In this document: positions 1 to 5,014 of the stretch, one piece after another | Layout of the letters: each line of letters begins with the position of its first letter | Position numbering within the stretch: the stretch's first letter is position 1 | Origin: Clostridiales bacterium | GTDB taxonomy: Bacteria; Bacillota; Clostridia; Caldicoprobacterales; DTU083 | DNA: 6,423 bases | Direction of reading: 5' to 3' | NCBI GenBank assembly: GCA_012512335.1 | Contig: JAAZEK010000530.1 | Coordinates: forward strand, 1 to 6,423 | Made by a program: the position numbers and the translations under genes | Notes under the pieces: generated by a model | What the model was told of the DNA's origin: nothing | Seen by the model: only the letters and a program-made list of their open reading frames with translations | Databases searched by the model: none

Positions 1-94
1 CACACCTGTTCCCATCCCGAACACAGAAGTTAAGCCTTTCAGCGCCGATGGTACTTGGTGGGAGACCGCCTGGGAGAGTAGGTCGTTGCCGGAT
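1..94 (+). rRNA. rrf: 5S ribosomal RNA, 3' part
   Basis: This is the 3' part of 5S rRNA, a component of the large ribosomal subunit; its 5' end lies before the window. The sequence holds the conserved loop region (CCCATCCCGAACACAGAAGT at about 11-30), the GCGCCGATGGTA segment, and the closing GGGAGACCGCCTGGGAGAGTA arm of bacterial 5S. It lies 6 nt before tRNA-Asn, the usual order at the end of a clostridial or bacillar rRNA operon. The exact 3' end is estimated to within a few bases because the partner half of the terminal stem is outside the window. Confidence 0.95.
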
Positions 95-100
95 CAATAT

Positions 101-175
101 TCCTCAGTAGCTCAATGGTAGAGCACTAGGCTGTTAACCGAGGGGTTACTGGTTCGAGCCCAGTCTGAGGAGCCA
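101..175 (+). tRNA. tRNA-Asn (anticodon GTT)
   Basis: The cloverleaf can be drawn completely. The acceptor stem is TCCTCAG (101-107) with CTGAGGA (165-171), discriminator G172 and encoded CCA (173-175). The D arm is 110-124. The anticodon loop CTGTTAA is 131-137 with GTT at 133-135. The T arm is ACTGG/CCAGT around loop TTCGAGC (148-164). One oddity is in the anticodon stem (126-130 with 138-142), where A128 faces G140, giving an A-G mismatch inside the stem; the other four pairs are canonical. It follows 5S rRNA and is probably processed from the rRNA operon transcript. Confidence 0.96.
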
Positions 176-213
176 AAAAACAAACCTGTTATCCAAACAG
201 GTTTGTTTTTTTG
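175..213 (+). terminator. Rho-independent terminator of the rRNA/tRNA operon, probably bidirectional
   Basis: A perfect 10-bp stem, CAAACCTGTT (181-190) with AACAGGTTTG (196-205), has a 5-nt loop. It is followed by eight T residues (206-213) and preceded by a run of A. The A-run pairs with the T-run and gives a U-tract on either strand. The same hairpin can therefore end the rRNA operon on the plus strand and the convergent Spo0E-like gene on the minus strand, whose stop lies about 25 nt away. Confidence 0.9.
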
Positions 214-238
214 AATGCGGATTAATAATATAATTTAT

Positions 239-400
239 TCATAATGATTGGCGGTAGGAGAACCATTTCTGAATCATATATTCGACAATAAGTTTATCAA
301 GCATTTGACTGATTCTAAGTATTTCTTCTGGTCCAGCTTCATTTTCAATGGCTTTGTTTAGTAATTCCCTAAGAAGCTCTATTTCATCTTTTATCTTCAA
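239..400 (-). CDS. Spo0E-like sporulation regulatory protein (aspartyl-phosphate phosphatase family), 53 aa
   Basis: Small cytoplasmic protein of the Spo0E family. Known members are helical-hairpin phosphatases that remove phosphate from Spo0A~P and so delay sporulation. The family signature is clear: EIELLRELLNKAI (6-18) as the first helix, then PEEILRISQMLDKLIVEY (24-41), which includes the SQxLDKLI core. The reading frame is open back to 484, but no ribosome binding site precedes the earlier starts at 484, 478 and 442. GAGGTG at 412-407 lies 6 nt before TTG at 400, and a good promoter lies just upstream, so TTG-400 is taken as the start. The resulting 53 residues is a usual length for the family. 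It is transcribed towards the rRNA operon and divergently from the XRE gene. The actual target response regulator is not shown by the sequence. Confidence 0.85.
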   Translation of the reverse strand: MKIKDEIELLRELLNKAIENEAGPEEILRISQMLDKLIVEYMIQKWFSYRQSL

Positions 401-430
401 ACCGCACACCTCATTAATGATTTTAACATT

Positions 431-459
431 ATTGTAAGACATGGCAAAACAAATTGCAA
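431..459 (-). promoter_or_regulatory. Sigma-A-type promoter of the Spo0E-like gene
   Basis: Read on the minus strand, TTGCAA (459-454) and TACAAT (436-431) are separated by exactly 17 nt; the matches to consensus are 4/6 and 5/6. Transcription would begin near 424, about 12 nt before the GAGGTG ribosome binding site. This spacing supports the TTG start at 400 and rules out the longer reading-frame versions, because their codons would lie upstream of the transcript. Confidence 0.6.
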
Positions 460-534
460 ACAAAATAAGTGAGCACATTGCCAATTTAGTTACTTTTCAT
501 TTTTTAATAGAGTATGCTTAACGGGAGTGGTATG

Positions 535-921
535 ATGAAAAGTAAAAATGTTACTATAATTGATAATAAAGATATAGGACAAAGAATACGTGAAGAAAGA
601 GAAAAGTTAGCTTTAACACGGGCAGACTTAGCTGAACTTATTGAGTTATCGGATTATTATGTTGGGCAATTGGAGCGCGGAGAAAGGCAAATGAGTTTGC
701 CTGTTTTAATAAAAATTACATCATGCTTGCATGTATCAATGGATTATTTAGTATTAGGAAAGTCAAACAATAATGAATATACCATACATGATTCTACAAC
801 ATCTGTATACACGAATGAAAGGGAGAGAAATGATGAACTATATGATTTATTAGACAAATGCTCACAGCACGAGCTTAGTCTTATAAAAAAGCTAGTTCAA
901 ACAATACTTCCATATATTTAA
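535..921 (+). CDS. XRE-family helix-turn-helix transcriptional regulator, 128 aa
   Basis: DNA-binding regulator with an N-terminal Cro/C1-type HTH at about residues 13-75. Diagnostic pieces are IGQRIREEREKLALTRADLA (14-33), the recognition-helix region SDYYVGQLERGER (39-51) and SMDYLVLG (68-75), which ends the domain as in the family pattern. After a polar linker, a C-terminal helix ELYDLLDKCSQHELSLIKKL (101-120) resembles the tail often seen in clostridial XRE proteins and may serve in dimerisation. Three ATGs are in frame (514, 532, 535). GGGAG at 523-527 lies 7 nt before ATG-535 and only 4 nt before ATG-532, so 535 is preferred. It is divergent from the Spo0E-like gene. Its targets are unknown; the Spo0E-like promoter 100 nt away and the ggt upstream region are natural candidates. 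Confidence 0.88.
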   Translation: MKSKNVTIIDNKDIGQRIREEREKLALTRADLAELIELSDYYVGQLERGERQMSLPVLIKITSCLHVSMDYLVLGKSNNNEYTIHDSTTSVYTNERERNDELYDLLDKCSQHELSLIKKLVQTILPYI

Positions 922-951
922 CGGATAAAATGGAACAACATTAATAGTTCC

Positions 952-1089
952 TGTTCACTGAGCGGCAAAATAATAAATATATTCCAGTCGCTGTTGCCAT
1001 CACGAATCAATCTAGAGCTCATATCATCTAAAAATACTACACCTTCCAAACTCACTGCGTTCAGACAGTGAAAGGTGATTAACGTATTT
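952..1089 (-). repeat. Intergenic repeat, copy A (inverted relative to copy B at 5991-6112)
   Basis: Read on the minus strand, this segment matches 5991-6112 on the plus strand. The core 967-1025 is identical to the reverse complement of 6038-6096 over all 59 nt. Homology continues more weakly on both sides: AGTGAACA (959-952 here, 6105-6112 there) on one side, and a TATTTT-YAG-MT stretch plus AAATACGTT (1089-1081 here, 5991-5999 there) on the other. Copy A is about 17 nt longer between AAATACGTT and the core and carries a hairpin there. No reading frame runs through the core. It lies between the XRE gene and ggt. It is probably a member of a dispersed non-coding repeat family such as a MITE or other intergenic repeat; the family is not recognised and the outer ends are approximate. 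Confidence 0.85.
1040..1077. other. Two-part hairpin inside repeat copy A
   Basis: CACCTT (1040-1045) pairs with AAGGTG (1072-1077). Inside it TCACTG (1052-1057) pairs with CAGTGA (1066-1071) around an 8-nt loop, leaving one 6-nt bulge (1046-1051). Copy B lacks this structure and is about 17 nt shorter at the same place, so the hairpin is either an insertion in A or a loss from B. No T-run follows, so it is not an intrinsic terminator. Confidence 0.6.
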
Positions 1090-1175
1090 TCTGCTGATAT
1101 TCGCTAAGATTGATAATCGCTCCTGTAAAGGCTTCTTCCATATGATTCATTATTTTGACGTGAATAGTAACCATT

Positions 1176-1218
1176 AATAAGCCATTTGGTCAACAAAAAT
1201 TTAGGCCTTTGGCTTATT
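1176..1218 (+). terminator. 9-bp inverted repeat upstream of ggt, possible terminator
   Basis: AATAAGCCA (1176-1184) pairs perfectly with TGGCTTATT (1210-1218), with an extra GG/CC pairing inside and a 16-nt loop. The following bases are T-rich (TTGCTTTATATTTAT) but not a clean T-run, so termination efficiency is uncertain. It would end any transcript coming from the XRE gene 255 nt upstream. It lies 13 nt before the candidate ggt promoter and could instead be part of its control region. Confidence 0.4.
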
Positions 1219-1231
1219 TGCTTTATATTTA

Positions 1232-1273
1232 TGTTACAATACAGAGTATAGTTAATGGGATGTTTACTATAAT
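1232..1273 (+). promoter_or_regulatory. Candidate ggt promoter region with an overlapping inverted repeat
   Basis: TGTTACAAT (1232-1240) is an extended -10 element (TG-N-TACAAT) without a convincing -35. A perfect TATAAT (1268-1273) lies closer to the gene, also without a good -35. Between and across them lies an inverted repeat with 9-nt arms, TATAGTTAA (1247-1255) and TTTACTATA (1263-1271), matching at 8 of 9 positions with a 7-nt spacer. Its position over the transcription start or second -10 is typical of an operator. Which -10 is used, and which regulator would bind, cannot be told from the sequence. Confidence 0.45.
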
Positions 1274-1299
1274 AAATCAACTTGTGAGAGGAGATCTTT

Positions 1300-2907
1300 A
1301 TGAAATACAATCCTTCATTGTATACATACCCATCAAGAAGAAATGTTGTCTATGCTAAGAAGGGAATGATAGCTACTTCACAACCCATGGCCGCTCAGGC
1401 TGGTCTGGCTGTTTTAAAATCTGGAGGGAATGCGATTGATGCTGCTGTTGCGGCAGCTGCTTGCCTAACTGTTGTAGAGCCTACATCTAATGGTATAGGC
1501 GGAGATCTTTTTGCATTAGTATGGACTGGAGGAAAACTATATGGTCTCAATTCCAGTGGTCCAGCACCTAAATTAATTTCAGCAAAACAGCTAAGGGACA
1601 AAGGATATACGGAGATGCCCACACACGGTTGGGCGCCTGTAACAGTTCCGGGAATTCCCGCTGGATGGGCTACACTTTCTGAGAAGTTTGGGCGTCTATC
1701 ACTAAAAGCATCTTTAATTCCAGCAATCAATTATGCTAGAGAAGGTTACCCAGTTTCACTAACCACCAGCCAAAACTGGCAAACAGCACATGAAAGCTAT
1801 AAGAAGTTACTTAAGGGTGATGAATTTAAGCACTGGTTTGAAACCTTTGCCCCTAATGGAAGAGCACCTAAACCAGGTGAAATATGGAGGTCAGATGATC
1901 ATGCTCTGAGCTTGGAGTCTATTGGAGACTCTAATGGGAAAAGCTTTTATCAAGGTGAATTAGCAGATAAAATTGATGACTTTTCTAGGCAATATGGCGG
2001 GCACTTAAGAAAAGATGACTTATTGAACTTCAAGCCCCAATGGGTAGAGCCAATTTCTATTAATTATCGTGGTTATGATGTTTGGGAGATTCCTCCTAAT
2101 GGACATGGCATAGTTGCATTAATGGCATTGAATATCGCTAAAGGCTTCGAATTTACTGATAAAGAAAATATTGATACCTATCACAAGCAAATAGAAGCTA
2201 TGAAGCTAGCTTATATAGATGGAAAACAATATATTTCAGACCCTATGGCAATGGGCGTAAAGATAGAAGAACTTCTTTCAGAGTCCTATGCAGTTAAAAG
2301 GCGTGAATTAATTAGTGATGGGGCCATGATGCCGGAGCCAGGCAATCCATCACAAGGGGGAACTGTTTATCTTGCCACAGCTGATGGTGAAGGTAATATG
2401 GTGTCATTAATACAAAGCAATTATAAAGGTTTTGGATCAGGCTTGGTAGTTCCAGGTACAGGCATTGCGCTTCACAATAGAGGTAATAATTTTGTTTTGG
2501 ATGAAAATCATTGCAATTGTGTAGCTGGTGGAAAGAGACCTTATCACACAATAATCCCTGGTTTTCTAACGAAAAAAGGTAAAGCTGTAGGACCATTTGG
2601 GGTCATGGGTGGATTTATGCAACCGCAAGGACACATGCAGGTAATAATGAACACTATTGATTTTCATATGAACCCTCAGCAGGCTTTGGATGCTCCACGT
2701 TGGCAATGGATAGAGGGGAAGCAAATCCAGGTGGAACCCAATTTCCCAGTTTCTATAATGGAAGAACTAATAAAAAAAGGTCACCAAGTAAGCGTGCAAG
2801 AAGATATAAATAAATTTGGAAGAGGCCAGATTATATGGCGTACGGACGAAGGTTCTCTGTGTGGCGGTACAGAACCCAGGACTGACGGCAGTATTGCAGT
2901 CTGGTAA
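1300..2907 (+). CDS. ggt: Gamma-glutamyltransferase family protein, YwrD-like, 535 aa
   Basis: Ntn-hydrolase of the gamma-glutamyltranspeptidase family. Members are made as a proenzyme that cuts itself before a Thr, which becomes the nucleophile of the small subunit and hydrolyses or transfers gamma-glutamyl groups, as from glutathione. Visible marks are MIATSQPMAAQAGLAVLKSG (23-42), GGNAIDAAVAAA (42-53), EPTSNGIGGDLFALVW (60-75), VTVPGIPAGW (114-123), the self-cleavage site NPSQGGTVYLATAD (349-362) with predicted nucleophile Thr355, NYKGFGSG (374-381), KRPYHTIIPGF (412-422) and GVMGGFMQPQGHMQV (434-448). The GTVYLA.AD and GGxMQPQGH forms place it with the YwrD-like branch rather than classical secreted GGT; the Ser-Ser pair of the oxyanion hole in E. 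coli GGT (KRPLSS) appears here as His-Thr. There is no signal peptide, so it is probably cytoplasmic. AGGAG at 1289-1293 lies 6 nt before the ATG. Substrate is not established for this branch. Confidence 0.9.
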   Translation: MKYNPSLYTYPSRRNVVYAKKGMIATSQPMAAQAGLAVLKSGGNAIDAAVAAAACLTVVEPTSNGIGGDLFALVWTGGKLYGLNSSGPAPKLISAKQLRDKGYTEMPTHGWAPVTVPGIPAGWATLSEKFGRLSLKASLIPAINYAREGYPVSLTTSQNWQTAHESYKKLLKGDEFKHWFETFAPNGRAPKPGEIWRSDDHALSLESIGDSNGKSFYQGELADKIDDFSRQYGGHLRKDDLLNFKPQWVEPISINYRGYDVWEIPPNGHGIVALMALNIAKGFEFTDKENIDTYHKQIEAMKLAYIDGKQYISDPMAMGVKIEELLSESYAVKRRELISDGAMMPEPGNPSQGGTVYLATADGEGNMVSLIQSNYKGFGSGLVVPGTGIALHNRGNNFVLDENHCNCVAGGKRPYHTIIPGFLTKKGKAVGPFGVMGGFMQPQGHMQVIMNTIDFHMNPQQALDAPRWQWIEGKQIQVEPNFPVSIMEELIKKGHQVSVQEDINKFGRGQIIWRTDEGSLCGGTEPRTDGSIAVW

Positions 2908-2934
2908 AAGTGAAAATGTTGTGTTTCCTATTTG

Positions 2935-2959
2935 TACAATTTTATGATACATTATTGTA
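2935..2959. promoter_or_regulatory. Inverted repeat in the ggt-oxidoreductase gap
   Basis: TACAAT (2935-2940) and ATTGTA (2954-2959) form perfect 6-nt arms with a 13-nt spacer in the 98-nt gap between the two genes. The gap has no T-run terminator, so read-through from ggt is possible. TACAAT itself resembles a -10 element but has no fitting -35. The arms could be an operator or chance in AT-rich DNA. Confidence 0.25.
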
Positions 2960-3005
2960 TAGGGACAAGAGTCACCTAAAAAGATATTAAGTGGAGGGAT
3001 AATTT

Positions 3006-4160
3006 ATGGCTGGAGATATTTTAAATCGTTTTGAAGAAGACCAGACAGAAGAGAAAAAAGTTGGCACTGATAAGAAGCTGAGGGTAGGTATTATCGGTAC
3101 AGGTTGGATTGCAGAAGCTCACATAGCTAAATACAAGAACATGGCTGACGTTGAAATCGTTGCAGGGGCAGACCTTATTCCAGGGAAAGCGGAAGCTTTT
3201 TTTGAAAGATATGGAGTTCCTAATGTTAAATGCTTTGAAAGCCATACCGATATGCTTAATTCAGTAGAACTGGATGCTGTTAGCGTTTGTACTTATAATG
3301 CTACACACGCAGAGTGTACTATTGATTCATTAAACAAGGGCGTAAATGTTATGTTGGAAAAGCCCATGTGCGTAACAGTTGAGGAAGCAGTAGAGATTAT
3401 AAGAGCAGAGCGTAAGAGTGGAAAGATTCTATCCATTGGATTCCAACCACGCTTTGATCCCAATATGAAAAAGATTAAAGAAATTGTTGACTCTGGTGCA
3501 CTAGGTGATATCTACTATATCCAAACTGGTGGCGGACGTCGTCGCGGAATTCCAACACCCTACGGCACTTCCTTTATAGCTAAGGAAACAGGTGGAATTG
3601 GTGCTTTAGGAGATATCGGGTGCTATTCCCTTGATATGGTTTTGAATGCTATTGGTTATCCGAAGCCTTTAACAGTTAGTGGTTATACTTCTGATTTCTT
3701 TGGAAAGAGACCAGAAACCTATAAAAACCATCCAGAATATGCAGAAGCCTTTGGTGTTGATGACTTTGCAGCAGCCTTTGTTCGTTTAGAAGGAGGAATC
3801 ATCTTAGATTTCCGTATTGCCTGGGCAATGAACATTGACACACCTGGAGATACCATTATTCTGGGAACTGAAGGTGGGTTAAGAATTCCGTCTACAGATT
3901 GCTGGAATGGTTCAGTAGGTGGCGCTATGAAAATCTATCACGAGGTAGCTGGAAGCCAAGTAGAAACTGAGATTCCTATTATTAAAACCGATATTGACCT
4001 ATTTGAGGCCAAGCTACGTTCTTTCCTAGATGCAATCAAAGAAGGCGGAACTGCTCCTATTCCATCAAGCGAAATCCTGTATAATCAGGCTATCATCGAT
4101 GGCATTGGAAAATCTGCTGCAGTAGGCAGAGAGATAGAAATAGACATACCAGAAATTTAA
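3006..4160 (+). CDS. Gfo/Idh/MocA family NAD(P)-dependent oxidoreductase, 384 aa
   Basis: Soluble dehydrogenase of the glucose-fructose oxidoreductase/inositol dehydrogenase/MocA family, acting typically on sugars, inositols or their derivatives with NAD(P). After a polar 24-residue extension comes a Rossmann fold, LRVGIIGTGWIAEAHI (25-40). Asp56 (AGAD) at the end of the second strand suggests preference for NAD. The catalytic-lysine motif LEKPMCVT is 117-124 (Lys119). The C-terminal sheet domain contains GGIGALGDIGCYSLD (196-210), where the common catalytic His is replaced by Tyr207, the arrangement of glucose-fructose oxidoreductase and dihydrodiol dehydrogenase-like members. Length is normal for the family. 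GGAGG at 2993-2997 is 8 nt before the ATG. It lies 98 nt after ggt, is possibly co-transcribed with it, and is followed by a terminator. The substrate cannot be named from sequence. Confidence 0.93.
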   Translation: MAGDILNRFEEDQTEEKKVGTDKKLRVGIIGTGWIAEAHIAKYKNMADVEIVAGADLIPGKAEAFFERYGVPNVKCFESHTDMLNSVELDAVSVCTYNATHAECTIDSLNKGVNVMLEKPMCVTVEEAVEIIRAERKSGKILSIGFQPRFDPNMKKIKEIVDSGALGDIYYIQTGGGRRRGIPTPYGTSFIAKETGGIGALGDIGCYSLDMVLNAIGYPKPLTVSGYTSDFFGKRPETYKNHPEYAEAFGVDDFAAAFVRLEGGIILDFRIAWAMNIDTPGDTIILGTEGGLRIPSTDCWNGSVGGAMKIYHEVAGSQVETEIPIIKTDIDLFEAKLRSFLDAIKEGGTAPIPSSEILYNQAIIDGIGKSAAVGREIEIDIPEI

Positions 4161-4180
4161 TTTAATAATCACGTAGGAAC

Positions 4181-4228
4181 AAAAGACTGTAAACCATGAT
4201 ATTTAGTGGTCCCTGCAGTCTTTTATTT
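4181..4228 (+). terminator. Rho-independent terminator after the oxidoreductase gene
   Basis: AAAAGACTG (4181-4189) pairs perfectly with CAGTCTTTT (4216-4224), and ACCA (4193-4196) pairs with TGGT (4207-4210) inside. The descending arm ends in TTTTATTT. It lies 20 nt after the stop codon and separates the ggt-oxidoreductase pair from the peptidase-ASRT pair. Confidence 0.75.
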
Positions 4229-4345
4229 CAAGATACGTAGGTCGCAATAAAATTCTTAATAATTTATTCACTTTCTATGCTGTAAATCGCCTCCAAAGTG
4301 CATACAATAGAAAAAGTGACTTACGTTGGAAGGAGCGAACCCCCT

Positions 4346-4942
4346 ATGTCTGAGAACAAATCACTATCTAATAACTGGCAATTGATTTTGCTTAATAATG
4401 AACACCCTTTACCTGCAGGATACACAGTACAACTTAAGAATATAAATAGTACTCATCAAGTAGATGAAAGGATAGCTGACATTGCTATAGCAATGATTGA
4501 AGATGCAAAGGATGAAGGAATAGAATTATTAGTCTGCTCGTCTTATCGCTCTGTAAGGAGACAACAGGAATTATTAGATGAGGAGATTGACATGCATATT
4601 ACTGCTGGTAAAAGCAATGATGAGGCTTTAGCTGAAGCTACACAAGGGCTTGCAATGCCAGGGCATAGTGAACATAATAGTGGGCTAGCTTTAGATATTG
4701 TAACCCCAGGTTACCAGAGCTTGGACCAAGGTTTTGAGGAAACAGACGCCTTCTACTGGCTTAGCAAAAATGCCTATAAATATGGTTTTATACTCCGATA
4801 TCCTAAAGGAAAAACTGGAATAACGAAAATAAAATACGAACCCTGGCATTATCGCTTTGTAGGGCAGGAGCATGCAACTATTATAAAAGAAAAAAACTTA
4901 AGCTTGGAGGAATATTTAGCAGAAATCAATAAAATAAAGTGA
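4346..4942 (+). CDS. M15-family D-Ala-D-Ala carboxypeptidase/dipeptidase (VanY/VanXY-like), 198 aa, no signal peptide
   Basis: Zinc peptidase of the VanY group, which removes the terminal D-Ala from peptidoglycan stem peptides. Order of motifs: NWQLILLNNEHPLP (10-23), the usual N-terminal signature of the domain; CSSYRS (64-69), the substrate-binding Tyr/Arg turn; SEHNSGLALD (108-117) with predicted zinc ligands His110 and Asp117; YGFILRYP (146-153); and EPWHYRFVG (165-173) with catalytic Glu165 and zinc ligand His168. All key residues are present. ATG-4346 is chosen because AAGGAG (4330-4335) lies 10 nt before it; a GTG at 4298 is in frame but has no ribosome binding site, and a possible -10 (TACAAT, 4303-4308) lies after it. 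Neither start gives a signal peptide or membrane anchor, unlike most VanY proteins, so the enzyme may act in the cytoplasm as VanX and VanXY do. No vanS/vanR/vanH/ligase genes are nearby, so this is not evidence of vancomycin resistance. Confidence 0.9.
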   Translation: MSENKSLSNNWQLILLNNEHPLPAGYTVQLKNINSTHQVDERIADIAIAMIEDAKDEGIELLVCSSYRSVRRQQELLDEEIDMHITAGKSNDEALAEATQGLAMPGHSEHNSGLALDIVTPGYQSLDQGFEETDAFYWLSKNAYKYGFILRYPKGKTGITKIKYEPWHYRFVGQEHATIIKEKNLSLEEYLAEINKIK

Positions 4943-4949
4943 AAATTTC

Positions 4950-5002
4950 ATACATAAGAAAAACTAGGAAATACATAAGAAATATTAAGATAAACTAAGA
5001 AA
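4950..5002 (+). repeat. Degenerate A-rich direct repeats in the leader of the ASRT gene
   Basis: ATACATAAGAAA occurs at 4950-4961 and again at 4971-4982. A related unit, AAACTAGGAAA (4961-4971) and AAACTAAGAAA (4992-5002), alternates with it. The two unit types fill nearly all of the 72-nt gap before the ASRT ribosome binding site. The A-rich, T-poor plus strand would give an unstructured leader. It has no obvious promoter or terminator. Confidence 0.5.
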
Positions 5003-5014
5003 GAAGGAATATTC

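Noticed and set aside
932..951. GGAAC/GTTCC hairpin just after the XRE gene as a terminator
   Set aside because: The stem is only 5 bp with a 10-nt loop and no T-run follows it.
967..1025. The 59-nt repeats as terminal inverted repeats of a transposon spanning 952-6112
   Set aside because: No transposase lies between them, no target-site duplication could be identified at the outer edges, and the genes inside are ordinary metabolic genes. Two copies of a dispersed intergenic repeat is the simpler reading.
1104..1310. 68-residue minus-strand frame upstream of and overlapping the start of ggt
   Set aside because: It overlaps the ggt start, has no ribosome binding site, shows no domain signal, and its residues look like translated AT-rich intergenic DNA.
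1395..1730. 111-residue minus-strand frame inside ggt
   Set aside because: It is antisense to the strongly conserved N-terminal half of the gamma-glutamyltransferase protein and has no recognisable features of its own.
4298..4345. GTG at 4298 as start of the M15 peptidase, giving 16 more residues
   Set aside because: There is no ribosome binding site before it, the extra residues do not form a signal peptide, and AAGGAG lies properly before ATG-4346.
4346..4942. Vancomycin resistance locus
   Set aside because: A lone VanY-like gene without ligase, VanH or two-component genes is common in Firmicutes and does not indicate resistance.
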